From Salinivirgaceae bacterium (lineage in GTDB: Bacteria; Bacteroidota; Bacteroidia; Bacteroidales; SZUA-534), in assembly GCA_016284875.1 (NCBI GenBank), contig JAEEPS010000016.1, positions 1 through 50,200 of the forward strand: DNA of 50,200 bases. Direction: 5' to 3'. The translations under genes and the position numbers were made by a program. Positions 34,228 to 43,169 of this stretch are shown piece by piece (position 1 is the first letter of the stretch; each line of letters opens with the position of its first letter). The notes beneath the pieces are model-generated. The model had not been told where the DNA came from and made no database searches. It was given only the letters and a program-made list of their open reading frames with translations.

Positions 34228-34378
34228 TTTTTCAGCCGAAATCGATAGTCCATATAGAATGGGTTGTGCAACGCCTACGGCATAGAAACCGTTGGTGTTA
34301 TTCTTTCCTACTGTTATTTATTACCTACGTGAATCATATCAATTAATGAGGAAATATGCCCTTAGCGGCATTCGTATC
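34228..34378. repeat. Intergenic region resembling a dispersed Bacteroidota repeat
   Basis: No ORF is supported. Hairpin ATGCC (34356-34360) / GGCAT (34367-34371) and a GCCTACGGC palindrome near 34280 sit in a stretch whose style (a TTATTACCTAC element followed by a CCCTTAGCGGCA hairpin) resembles multicopy intergenic elements of Bacteroidales. There is only one copy in this window, so this is from memory. Confidence 0.3.
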
Positions 34379-34436
34379 GGTTGAATAAAGAGGGTAGAGG
34401 TACATCCCCGTCATGGGGCGCATTCAACCTTTTTTA
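34379..34436 (+). terminator. Terminator of pssA
   Basis: Outer stem GGTTGAAT (34379-34386) / ATTCAACC (34422-34429) enclosing an inner CCCC/GGGG hairpin (34406-34418), then T6. Confidence 0.75.
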
Positions 34437-34448
34437 GCAAGAATAGAA

Positions 34449-34483
34449 CAAAAAAAAACTGCCCGAATCACTTCGGGCAGTTT
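34449..34483 (-). terminator. Terminator of TonB receptor copy 1
   Basis: Perfect 11-bp stem AACTGCCCGAA (34457-34467) / TTCGGGCAGTT (34472-34482). On the minus strand it is followed by a T tract of about nine bases. Confidence 0.88.
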
Positions 34484-34530
34484 CCACATAATTAATTAAC
34501 AACATTTAAACCTTAAACCTTTTCTATCAA

Positions 34531-37500
34531 TTAGAATCCGAAGCTTACGCCTACAGAGTAGATTCCGCCAATCTTGTCACCGTAGGGGAACTCACGCTGC
34601 TCAGTGTTGAACATGTTGTGGCCGTTCAGGTAAACCTCGATGCCATCGGCTGGCTTGTAGCCAAGTTTCATGCTGACAGTGAAGCGGTCGTCAAGCTCCT
34701 CGGTGCTGTATTTGGTAGCGTATGTACGCTTGCCAATGTAGTTACCGTAAACTGCAACGTCAACTTTCGAAGTTGGCTTGTAGATAAGACCAAGCATTCC
34801 GTAAACCGTAGGCGTTGCCTTGTGCTTAACGCCATTCTTTGTTTCAGTCACATACGGATTCGAGTTGCCGAAGATGAATGTGCCTTCATCGTTGTACACG
34901 CCATATTTCAGAACGTAGTATGCGGCATACTCGGTATTGTTTGTGCTGCTGTGCAGATTGGCGAGGAATGTTGAGTCGCAACCGCCTGCAATATATTGTG
35001 CCCGAAGATCGTTAACCCAGCCTTGGTCTTCGTCGCTCAGTCGGCTCATTGATCTGGCTAAAGCATCCTTGTAATAGCTGAAATATGTTTGGAAAGCTTC
35101 AGATTCGAAGTCAGGATTTGACAGAACGGCTGTCAACTCTTCCTCAGTGATATTTTTCTCAGCCATGTATTTATAGATGGCGGTTGTCTGAATATCACTT
35201 GCCATGCTCGGAACCTTGGTAATCATATTGAAAATCTGACCAAGCTGTCCAAGAACCTCGGCATTCTGGTTGTAGGCATAGTAGTTGTCGATTTTGGTCT
35301 GCTGAATGTTGGCGTTGACCTTGGCAATCAATTTTTTAGATATAACCCAGTCGATGTTCAAGCCAATACCCATCTGTTTAACTTTGTACGGCAGCTCATC
35401 ATACTTGATGTTTGTTACAACGCTTGTGTTATTCATGAATACTGTAAGAACATCCAAATTCAAAGCGCCATCAGAGAGAGACCTCAAACCTGCCAGATTA
35501 TCGGTGTTTGTCATGAATGCAGACAACTTCTCTTCCGGCATGACAACTGATGACTTGTGAGCCTTGAGTGCGCCAAAGTCCTCGCTGGTTGAGTAGTATG
35601 CCTCAGCATCGATAAGGATGTTCTTTGTCGGACGCATACGGTAGCCGAACTCGATGTTGCGGATTTTTGCCAACGGAGCGTTCTTGTCAGCGTCGAAGTA
35701 GATGGTGTCAGGCGGCATCAGACCGTCGCGGTGCCATGTGTAGTTGGTGTTGCAGTTCACCATGTTGGCCGAACGCATTGCTGTGCTGTACGATGCACGG
35801 ACAATGTTGTTCTCGTTAATCAGGTAGTTTGCACCAATCTGATATGATGGGTTCCATTCGTCAGGAATGTTGGTCTTGTCGAAACGGATGGCACCAATAG
35901 CGCGGAAACCGCCAACGTGGAAGTCGGCACGCAAACTTGGAGCAAGGTCTTTCAATTCAGCCTTTTCGCCGTCGAAATAGCCTGTCAGGTGGCGGCCGTT
36001 AGGCGATTTGTAGTCGTGGTCGTGATATTCCCAAGAGTAATCGGTCGGGTCGCTCGGATTGGTGAAATCAGGAATGTAATCGACCATGTTGACATAGTTG
36101 TAGGCCACACCCGGCACAACATTAAGCATATCGCCAATCTTCAAGTCATACTCGGCGCTTGCCTGCAGGTTGTGGGCAAAAATCTTGAATCCCGGAGCAC
36201 CGTTCATATATGTCTGCGGACCACCCATATAGCTGGCATTCAAGCTCAATCCTTTGATGCTGGCGTCCAAATTCACATAACCTGTTTTTGAAATACGCTC
36301 GGCCAACGAGAACGGCATCTCACCAACAGGAATAGAGTTGGCGCGCGACTGCTGGTAGCCGAACGAGAGGTCGAATGTTACATCTTCGAGCGGACGATAC
36401 GATACGTAAGAGTTGAAACCGTATGTCTTACGCGACATTCCAGGGTCGTCGAACATGCTGGCAATGTCAATTTCGCTCTCCATAGCATTGTAAAGACCGT
36501 AAGGCATGTTGTTGGCCAAACCTTGAAGGAATGCGGCAACAGTTGCAGCCGACGGGGTGTCAGTGCCATAATCAGCTTTAAAGCCTTCCGGGTCGTTTTG
36601 TACCCTTTGCTCTTGAATTTTACGAATGTCGGCTTTGAATTCGTCAGGAAGGTGGCCGGCAATGGCACCGAATGTGAAGGCCTGCTTCAGATTCTCGATG
36701 TCGGTTGTCTTGTAGTATCCGCCCTCAGAAGCGTCAATCAGCTTGGCGTGTTTTGGGTCGGGTATCAGTGTCATGTTGCCATCAGCATCAAATACCGGTG
36801 TGTTGTATGGGTTGCCTTTGTCGTCAACCATACCTAAGAAATAAGCCATCTGGCCTTGGTTCAAACCTTGTTGTGCCACGTACTTCTCACCCTCGTTCAT
36901 TTTCGAGAAGTAAAGACCCTGTGTCGGGTAAACATAGAGTTCATTGGTGTTGCGGCGGCGGTATTGCAGGTTGGCCGTCAGGCCCACGCTCAACTTCTTG
37001 TTGATGTTCTTGCGGTAAGCCACGTCACCAACATAATTCTCGTGAGTACCCATGGTCAGGTTGCCCTGCAGCTCTTTCGAGTTCTGGGTGGTTTTCTCAG
37101 TAATAATGTTGATAACGCCATTCACTGCGTTCGGGCCGTAGAGTGCGGCATTGGCGCCACGTACAACCTCAATACGCTCAACATCCTCAACACCGATTGG
37201 AAGCATTGTGAAGTCGATGCCGCCTGTTGCGTAGTTGTGCGCAATACGGCCGTCAATCATCAGCAATGTGTTCATGTTCTCGGTGTAGAGCATCATCTGG
37301 TTGTCAGGAATGTTGTTCAAGCCACGGATGTGAATGTCGTACATGCCGTTGGTGCGCTCCTGAACAATCATGCCCGGCACAAGGCGCAGTGCCTCCTCAA
37401 GTGAGGTGATGCCGTATGAGCGAATCTCAGCCTTGGTGATAACTGTTGATGCCAGAGGCGATTTAAACGAGTCCTCAGCCTTCTTTGATGCTGACGACAC

Positions 37501-37713
37501 TGATTTGTTCATAATCATGGCGAACAGGTCGTCCATCGAGACGCCCATAATGTCGGCCAGTTTCAGCACGTCCTCAAACGGCATTTCAAGCAATTCGTCG
37601 TATGAGAGTTGCATAATGTCGTCCTTAGTCATCGACGACACGTCTTTGTTTTGAGCGAATAGTTGGCCCACAATCGCAAAGGCCAACGTTACGCAGAGTA
37701 TCAGTTTTTTCAT
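34531..37713 (-). CDS. TonB-dependent receptor, tandem copy 1
   Basis: 1,060 residues. Signal peptide (to GQLFAQ), then an unusual acidic helical N-terminal extension (MTKDDIMQLSYDELLEMPFEDV ... NKSVSSASKK, about 28-80), the plug domain (STVITKAEIRSYGITSLEEALRLVPGMIV, VVRGANAALYGPNAVNGVINIIT, about 85-215) and a 22-strand-type barrel ending in a VGVSFGF strand. It imports an unknown ligand using TonB energy. It follows the YfiR-like gene by 27 bases. About three quarters of the sequence is shared with copy 2, nearly all in the first 210 residues, with differences in presumed extracellular loops. It is not SusC-like and no SusD is nearby. Confidence 0.92.
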   Translation of the reverse strand: MKKLILCVTLAFAIVGQLFAQNKDVSSMTKDDIMQLSYDELLEMPFEDVLKLADIMGVSMDDLFAMIMNKSVSSASKKAEDSFKSPLASTVITKAEIRSYGITSLEEALRLVPGMIVQERTNGMYDIHIRGLNNIPDNQMMLYTENMNTLLMIDGRIAHNYATGGIDFTMLPIGVEDVERIEVVRGANAALYGPNAVNGVINIITEKTTQNSKELQGNLTMGTHENYVGDVAYRKNINKKLSVGLTANLQYRRRNTNELYVYPTQGLYFSKMNEGEKYVAQQGLNQGQMAYFLGMVDDKGNPYNTPVFDADGNMTLIPDPKHAKLIDASEGGYYKTTDIENLKQAFTFGAIAGHLPDEFKADIRKIQEQRVQNDPEGFKADYGTDTPSAATVAAFLQGLANNMPYGLYNAMESEIDIASMFDDPGMSRKTYGFNSYVSYRPLEDVTFDLSFGYQQSRANSIPVGEMPFSLAERISKTGYVNLDASIKGLSLNASYMGGPQTYMNGAPGFKIFAHNLQASAEYDLKIGDMLNVVPGVAYNYVNMVDYIPDFTNPSDPTDYSWEYHDHDYKSPNGRHLTGYFDGEKAELKDLAPSLRADFHVGGFRAIGAIRFDKTNIPDEWNPSYQIGANYLINENNIVRASYSTAMRSANMVNCNTNYTWHRDGLMPPDTIYFDADKNAPLAKIRNIEFGYRMRPTKNILIDAEAYYSTSEDFGALKAHKSSVVMPEEKLSAFMTNTDNLAGLRSLSDGALNLDVLTVFMNNTSVVTNIKYDELPYKVKQMGIGLNIDWVISKKLIAKVNANIQQTKIDNYYAYNQNAEVLGQLGQIFNMITKVPSMASDIQTTAIYKYMAEKNITEEELTAVLSNPDFESEAFQTYFSYYKDALARSMSRLSDEDQGWVNDLRAQYIAGGCDSTFLANLHSSTNNTEYAAYYVLKYGVYNDEGTFIFGNSNPYVTETKNGVKHKATPTVYGMLGLIYKPTSKVDVAVYGNYIGKRTYATKYSTEELDDRFTVSMKLGYKPADGIEVYLNGHNMFNTEQREFPYGDKIGGIYSVGVSFGF

Positions 37714-37740
37714 TTATACAAAAAATTAGTTAATAGTTCC

Positions 37741-38247
37741 TTAGTCAACTTTCTTACCCAGATTATACAATTGTGCCGACACTTTCACACCCTCTTCACT
37801 AAGGTGCTTGTCGCTTGCCTCGAATTGCAACTTGCCATCATTCTTGACGTAGTTGATACCCGATTTTTCCTGAGCAAACCCTGGTTGGTCGGTAATCAGC
37901 ACAACGCCCTTACCTTTAATCTTGCCAACAAATCCGTCAACAGCGCTTGATTTGTCAGCGGTTACATAAAGGATGTGCAGTTTTGTAGGGTCATCACTGT
38001 CCGAAATCTCCTTTATTTCAATTGTTTGCGAACCAACGGTTTTCTTGCTGGCGATTAATGTCAACTCCGAAACAATGGAATTGTTGCCATAAATGCCAAT
38101 TACAAAATTACCAGACTGTTTCGCCTGAGGCCACTCAATGTACTTTGTGAAATTGTACATGAAAAGCGCCTTGAACTTCTCGTCTTGCGCTCTTGCTGCA
38201 GTTGCTAGCAGCAAGAATGCGAAAATAGCCAATACTGTTTTTCTCAT
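37741..38247 (-). CDS. YfiR-family (DUF4154) periplasmic protein, copy 1
   Basis: 168 residues from the second ATG (38247), which aligns with the paralogue's start; ATG 38250 is three bases earlier. Signal peptide (to TAARAQ), then the YfiR core: FKALFMYNFTKYIEWP, IGIYGNNSIVSEL, LHILYVTADKS and GKGVVLITDQPGFAQEKSGINYV. In Pseudomonas, YfiR is a periplasmic repressor of the diguanylate cyclase YfiN. No cyclase lies here, so its partner is probably the TonB receptor encoded 27 bases downstream (inference from the repeated pairing). Confidence 0.88.
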   Translation of the reverse strand: MRKTVLAIFAFLLLATAARAQDEKFKALFMYNFTKYIEWPQAKQSGNFVIGIYGNNSIVSELTLIASKKTVGSQTIEIKEISDSDDPTKLHILYVTADKSSAVDGFVGKIKGKGVVLITDQPGFAQEKSGINYVKNDGKLQFEASDKHLSEEGVKVSAQLYNLGKKVD

Positions 38248-38250
38248 CAT

Positions 38251-38399
38251 TAAAAAATTTATTTAACCAATTAACAACTTCATAATAGTCACTTAATATT
38301 CTTTTTATTAAAGCCTTTCTACGTTTTTAATTTCATTTTGTTTTTGTTCGGGTCGTTTTTTTGAAAAATTGAAAGCTGAGGTCGGATAATAAGCACCGT
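38251..38399. other. Leader region upstream of YfiR copy 1
   Basis: AT-rich, with no TAnnTTTG box on the minus strand. The nearest candidate box is at 38725-38718, implying a long leader or another promoter. Confidence 0.35.
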
Positions 38400-38669
38400 C
38401 TAACTCAGCCCTGCATTGATTTTATAAGGTGTTGTTTTATTGTCGAAAAAAGAAGTGATTGCTGCTATCGGAGCCACGTCGGCGCGTTTACCGGTGAAAC
38501 TGCTGAGTTTAAAAAAACTTTCAGAATCAATCATTTGCATTGCGGCTCGTGGATTGGTTTCCTTATTGCCGATATACCTTATGTTGATAGCCTGCATTTT
38601 GTCTGGTTTCTTACATTTTAAATCCCCATCGAAACCAGAAATTGGGAAGCCTCCCGATGTTTTGTTCAT
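38400..38669 (-). CDS. Possible small protein of unknown function
   Basis: 89 residues from ATG 38669 (MNKTSGGFPISGFDGDLKC). An earlier in-frame start at 38720 overlaps a -7-like box. There is no signal peptide. The middle is basic and polar and the C-terminal half contains APIAAITSFFDNK. It might be a conserved hypothetical protein or the leader of the downstream YfiR-receptor unit. A plus-strand frame in the same stretch is also open, so support is weak. Confidence 0.3.
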   Translation of the reverse strand: MNKTSGGFPISGFDGDLKCKKPDKMQAINIRYIGNKETNPRAAMQMIDSESFFKLSSFTGKRADVAPIAAITSFFDNKTTPYKINAGLS

Positions 38670-38717
38670 ATAGTGTCTAATTAACAAATTGTTAGTTACG
38701 CACCAACCTAACCAATA

Positions 38718-38725
38718 CAAAAGTA
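38718..38725 (-). promoter_or_regulatory. Putative -7 box upstream of the small ORF and YfiR copy 1
   Basis: Minus strand TACTTTTG matches TAnnTTTG. No -33 was found. It is 471 bases upstream of YfiR copy 1. Confidence 0.4.
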
Positions 38726-38862
38726 ATTTTTACGCTTAATATTAAGGCGGCTAATTGGATATATGCGCAAAAAAAAGTGGCGAACAAATTTGTCTTTCTT
38801 TTTTATAATATGCTTGTATTCAAATCATTGCATTGATTGCAAACGTTGGCGGAGTTTGGTGT

Positions 38863-38898
38863 GAAAAACAAAAAAAGCTGCCCGGTTTCCCGGACAGC
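38863..38898 (-). terminator. Terminator of TonB receptor copy 2
   Basis: Stem formed by GCTG-C-CCGG and CCGG-A-CAGC (one C/A mismatch) around TTTC; on the minus strand it is followed by TTTTTTTGTTTTT. Confidence 0.7.
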
Positions 38899-38952
38899 CC
38901 CCAACTAATTAATTAACCACAAAATTAATTAACCACAAACTATACTTCTATT

Positions 38953-41900
38953 TTAGAATCCAAAGTTAATTCCAATCGAGTAGATACCTCCAATCTTGTC
39001 GCCGTAGGGGAACTCACGCTGCTCGTTGTTGAGCAGGTTGTGACCATTCAGGAACACTTCCATTCCCGGAACCGGCTTGTAGGCGAGTTTCATGCTCAAA
39101 GTGAAGCGGTCCTTCAACTCAACAGCATTGTCGCCCATGTTGTACTTGGTTGCGTAGGTGCGCTTGCCAAGATAGTTGCCGTAGGCGGTAACATCAAATT
39201 TCGGAGTCGGCTTGTAGATGAGGCCAATCATGCCATAGAACGACGGAGTGGCTTTATGCTTGTGACCGTTATCAGTTGGCAATTCATACGGATTCGAGTT
39301 ACCGAAGGTGAATATGCCGTCGTCGTTATAAACGCCATACTTAAGAGCATAATATGCGGCATACTCAGTGTTGTTCTCGCTGGTCTTTAGGGTGTTAAGG
39401 AATTCAGCCTTGTCTTCTGCCGCTATATATGCCGCAGTGATTTCTGCAACTTTCGCATGGTCAATATCGCCCATTGCACGGTGCAGGTAGTTCGTGTACG
39501 TTCTGAAATAAGTCTTGAAATCGTCTGATTCGAAATCAACGGGTATCGGCGTCTGGTTTCCGTTTTCGTCGACATGAACACCCAAAACTTTCATCAATTG
39601 CTGCTCGGTAAAGGTTCCGCTTGCCATAAGCTCGTTGATGGCGTCGGTCTGTAAATCCTCAGCCAGCGACGGAACGTTCGTAATCATGCCGAAAATCTGG
39701 CCCAACTGCCCAAGAATTTCGGTGTTCTGGTTGTAGGCGTAGTAGTTGTCGATTTTTGTCTGCTGAATGTTGGCATTCACCTTGGCAATCAACTTCTTCG
39801 AGATAATCCAGTCGATGTTCACGCCGAAGCCCATCTGATTAACCTTATAAGGCAGTTTGTCATATTTGATGGTGGAAATAACGCTCGAATTGGCCATGAA
39901 TGTGCTCAGTGCTGCCATGTCCAGGTCACCTTCGGTGATGCTTCGGAGCGATTTCAATACTTCTGGATTGGTCATGAAGGCATTGAGTTTTTCTGACGGC
40001 ATGATAACCTGTGACTGGTATGCCTTGAGTGCGCCGTAATCTTCACTTATTGAATAATATGCCTCAGCGTCGACAAGGATTTTCTCGGTCGGGCGCCAGC
40101 GGTATCCCAACTCTGCGCTCTTGATTTTGGTCAGCGGAGCGTCTTTGTCGCCTTTGAAGTAGATGGTGTCAGGCGGCATCAGACCATCGCGGTACCATGT
40201 GTATTTGGCGCTTGAGTTGATGATGTTGGCAGAGCGCTTTGCTGTGCCAAACGATGCACGGATAAGGTTGTTCTCGTTGATTGAGTAGTTGGCTGCAATC
40301 TGATACGAGGGGTTCCACTCGTCGGGGATGTTGGTTTTGTCGAAACGCACAGCGCCGAGCACGCGGAAATCGCCCAAACGGTAGTCCAGTCGCAAACTTG
40401 GCGCAAAGTTGGTCAGTTTGGCGTCCTCGCCACCTTGGCTGCCTGAAAGGTGCCGGCTTGATGTGAATTTGTAATCGTGGTCGTGGTACTCCCAGCGGAA
40501 ATCGGACGGGTCGTTCGGATTGATGTAGTCAGGAATGTAGTCGGTCTGCCATACATGATAGTAAGCCAAACCAGGCACAACGCTCAGGTCGCCCAACTTG
40601 ATGTCGTACTCGGCATTCACCTGAAGGTTGTTCATGAACACCTTGAATCCGGGTTTACCCTTCTGGTAGTCTTGTACACCGCCCATGTAGCTGGCGTTCA
40701 GACTCAGACCGTAGATGCTCGAGTTCAGGTTGAAGTATCCGGTTTTCGATTCGCGCTCGCAGAGCAGGAACGGAATCTCGCCAATTGGTGTTGCACCCAC
40801 GCGTGAGTGTTGGTAGCCGAACGATACGTCAAAATTCATATCTTCTGTCGGACGGTAGTTCAAATAAGAGTTGAAGCCGTAAGTCTTGCGCGACATCCCC
40901 GGGTCTTCAAGCATTTCAGTTATATCGCCTTGGTTTTCAATAATTTCGTAGAGTGAATATGGCAGGTTGTTGGCCAAGCCGCCAAGGAATGCTTCTACGG
41001 TAGCCGCTGATGGCTCGCTTCCATAATTATGTAGAAAGGCGTCGGGGCTTTGCTCATACTTTCCTTTTTGGATTTCAAGTATCTGTACCTTCAGCGCATC
41101 GGGAATCTGTTCGGCAATGGCGCCAAAAGTAAAGGCCTGCTTCAGATTCTTGATGTCGGTTGCATCGTAGTAGCCGCCTTGCGAGGCGTCGATGAGTTTT
41201 GCCTTCGATAGGTCGGGGATGAGTGTTACAGAACCATCGGCATTCACTACCGGCGGGTTATACGGATTGCCTTCGGCGTCAACCATTCCCATCAAATACG
41301 CCATCTGGCCTTTGCTCATGCCGTCTTTGAAATAGTATTTCTCACCATCCGACATTTTCGAATAGTAAAGTCCGTGAGTCGGATAGACATAAAGCTGATT
41401 GGTGTTGCGGCGGCGGTATTGCAGGTTGGCCGTGATGCCTACACTTAACTTCTTGTTGATGTTCTTGCGGAAAGCCACATCGCCGATGTAGTTTTCTTGT
41501 GTGCCCATCATCATGCTGCCTTGCAGTGTTTTTGAATTCTCGCCGGGCTTCTCAGTGATGATGTTGATTACACCCGTAACAGCGTTCGGTCCGTAGAGTG
41601 CAGAGTTCGCGCCACGCACAACCTCAATGCGCTCAATATCCTCGATGCCGATCGGCAGAATGTCGAAGTTCAGGTTGCCGGTTGCGTAGTTGTGTGCAAT
41701 GCGGCCGTCAATCATCAGCAGAATGTTTGAGTTCTCGGTGTAGAGCATCATCTGGTTGTCAGGAATGTTGTTCAGGCCGCGGATGTGCACGTCGTACATT
41801 CCGTTGGTCTTTTCCTGCACAATCATGCCCGGAATCAGGCGCAGAGCCTCCTCAATCGAACTGATGCCGTAGGAGCGTATCTCTGCCTTGGTGATAACCG

Positions 41901-42168
41901 TTGATGAAAGCGGCGATTTGAACGAGTCCTCAGCCTTCTTTGATGCCGACGACACCGATTTGTTCATAATCATGGCAAACAAGTCGTCCATCGAGACGCC
42001 CATGATGTCGGCCAGTTTTAGCACGTCCTCAAACGGCATTTCAAGCAACTCGTCGTATGTGAGTTGCATAATATCGTCTTTGGTCATTGACGACACATCT
42101 TTGTTTTGAGCGAATAGTTGGCCTACAATCGCAAAGGCCAACGTTACGCAGAGTATCAATTTTTCCAT
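38953..42168 (-). CDS. TonB-dependent receptor, tandem copy 2
   Basis: 1,071 residues with the same plan as copy 1: signal peptide, acidic helical extension (residues about 25-80 differ from copy 1 by one residue), plug (STVITKAEIRSYGISSIEEALRLIPG) and barrel ending in a GINFGF strand. Compared with copy 1 it has a small insertion (LGVHVDENGNQTPIPV) and changed loops, which suggests a changed ligand specificity after duplication. Preceded by its own YfiR-like gene (30-base gap) and followed by a terminator. Ligand unknown. Confidence 0.92.
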   Translation of the reverse strand: MEKLILCVTLAFAIVGQLFAQNKDVSSMTKDDIMQLTYDELLEMPFEDVLKLADIMGVSMDDLFAMIMNKSVSSASKKAEDSFKSPLSSTVITKAEIRSYGISSIEEALRLIPGMIVQEKTNGMYDVHIRGLNNIPDNQMMLYTENSNILLMIDGRIAHNYATGNLNFDILPIGIEDIERIEVVRGANSALYGPNAVTGVINIITEKPGENSKTLQGSMMMGTQENYIGDVAFRKNINKKLSVGITANLQYRRRNTNQLYVYPTHGLYYSKMSDGEKYYFKDGMSKGQMAYLMGMVDAEGNPYNPPVVNADGSVTLIPDLSKAKLIDASQGGYYDATDIKNLKQAFTFGAIAEQIPDALKVQILEIQKGKYEQSPDAFLHNYGSEPSAATVEAFLGGLANNLPYSLYEIIENQGDITEMLEDPGMSRKTYGFNSYLNYRPTEDMNFDVSFGYQHSRVGATPIGEIPFLLCERESKTGYFNLNSSIYGLSLNASYMGGVQDYQKGKPGFKVFMNNLQVNAEYDIKLGDLSVVPGLAYYHVWQTDYIPDYINPNDPSDFRWEYHDHDYKFTSSRHLSGSQGGEDAKLTNFAPSLRLDYRLGDFRVLGAVRFDKTNIPDEWNPSYQIAANYSINENNLIRASFGTAKRSANIINSSAKYTWYRDGLMPPDTIYFKGDKDAPLTKIKSAELGYRWRPTEKILVDAEAYYSISEDYGALKAYQSQVIMPSEKLNAFMTNPEVLKSLRSITEGDLDMAALSTFMANSSVISTIKYDKLPYKVNQMGFGVNIDWIISKKLIAKVNANIQQTKIDNYYAYNQNTEILGQLGQIFGMITNVPSLAEDLQTDAINELMASGTFTEQQLMKVLGVHVDENGNQTPIPVDFESDDFKTYFRTYTNYLHRAMGDIDHAKVAEITAAYIAAEDKAEFLNTLKTSENNTEYAAYYALKYGVYNDDGIFTFGNSNPYELPTDNGHKHKATPSFYGMIGLIYKPTPKFDVTAYGNYLGKRTYATKYNMGDNAVELKDRFTLSMKLAYKPVPGMEVFLNGHNLLNNEQREFPYGDKIGGIYSIGINFGF

Positions 42169-42198
42169 TTTCCAATAATTAGAGTTTTATTTTTCCTT

Positions 42199-42705
42199 TT
42201 AGTCAACAGCGCTACCCAACTGGGCCAACTGCGATGATACTTTTACACCTTCTTCCGACAAGTGCTTGTGGCTTACCTCGTATTTCAGTCGGCCACCATC
42301 CTTGATGTAGTTGATGCCCGATTTTGCTTCGGCGAGCCCCGGTTTGTCGGTAATCAGCACAACGCCCTTGCCTTTAACCTTGCCAACAAATCCGTCAACA
42401 GCCTCCGTTTTGTCTTCAGTTACATACAGAATGTGCAGTTTTGCGGGATCATCGCTCGATGCAACTTCTTTAATTTCAATTTTTTGCGAACCAACGGTTT
42501 TCTTGCTGGCGATTTCTTGCAACTCCGGAACAATGGAGGCGTTGCCACAAACACCAATAACAAAATTACCAGACTGTTTCGCCTGCGGCCACTCTATGTA
42601 CTTTGTGAAGTTGTACATGAAAAGAGCCTTGAATTTTTCGTCTTGCGCTCTTGCTGCAGTCGATAGCAGCAAGAATGCGGAAATAGCCAATACTGTTTTC
42701 CTCAT
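42199..42705 (-). CDS. YfiR-family (DUF4154) periplasmic protein, copy 2
   Basis: 168 residues, signal peptide to TAARAQ, and the same core as copy 1 (FKALFMYNFTKYIEWPQAKQ is identical). Differences cluster in the middle and in the C-terminal tail (AQLGSAVD versus YNLGKKVD). First gene of the second receptor unit, with a structured 5' region upstream (42791-42872). Confidence 0.88.
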   Translation of the reverse strand: MRKTVLAISAFLLLSTAARAQDEKFKALFMYNFTKYIEWPQAKQSGNFVIGVCGNASIVPELQEIASKKTVGSQKIEIKEVASSDDPAKLHILYVTEDKTEAVDGFVGKVKGKGVVLITDKPGLAEAKSGINYIKDGGRLKYEVSHKHLSEEGVKVSSQLAQLGSAVD

Positions 42706-42790
42706 TTTTTAAATTATTTTAAAACAATTAATTACATTAACTATGTTCGTATCCATACTCATTATTTTTGTTTGCGTTTTACGCTTTTGA

Positions 42791-42872
42791 AAATGGTTTG
42801 ATTCAAAAATTATATTGAGATAAATCATAAAACCATTTCCTGCGAATTGCGTAACCCACTTCTCTTGACGAT
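42791..42872 (-). promoter_or_regulatory. Structured leader candidate upstream of YfiR copy 2
   Basis: Arms AAATGGTTT (42791-42799) and AAACCATTT (42830-42838), extended by GATT/AATC, form a 9 to 13 bp stem. A second stem CTCTTGAC/GTTAAGAG lies near 42862-42882. A minus-strand TACTTTTG box at 42951-42944 lies upstream, so this could be in a 240-base leader. No known riboswitch is recognised. Confidence 0.4.
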
Positions 42873-42882
42873 GTTAAGAGTG

Positions 42883-43169
42883 ATTTATTTCTTTCATTTT
42901 CATTGGTTTAACTCTGAATATTCATGTCTCAATTTTTTCATCGCAAAAGTAGCGTTCAACGAGGTTATGGTGTTCCAAGATTTTTGACAATAATGTTTTC
43001 CGGAAGCGAATTGCATTTTGAGGAAAAGAAACAACCATTTGGTATTCAACTTTTAAAAATATCTGCAAACGTTAACAACGTTTTGGGCGAAAACAGGCTG
43101 GTGGCACAAAATAGTTGCATAAAAAACTGATATTATATTGCTTTGCAACCGATTTCAAAAGGAATAGCG
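42883..43169. other. Intergenic region between YfiR copy 2 and the rRNA methyltransferase gene
   Basis: It contains the minus-strand -7-like box TACTTTTG (42951-42944). A 68-codon plus-strand frame (42924-43130) shows no protein-like features and is not called. AAAAGGA before 43170 is a plausible ribosome binding site for the next gene. Confidence 0.4.

Noticed and set aside
42924..43130. 68-codon plus-strand ORF before the methyltransferase gene
   Set aside because: No ribosome binding site, no protein-like features, and it overlaps a minus-strand promoter-like box.
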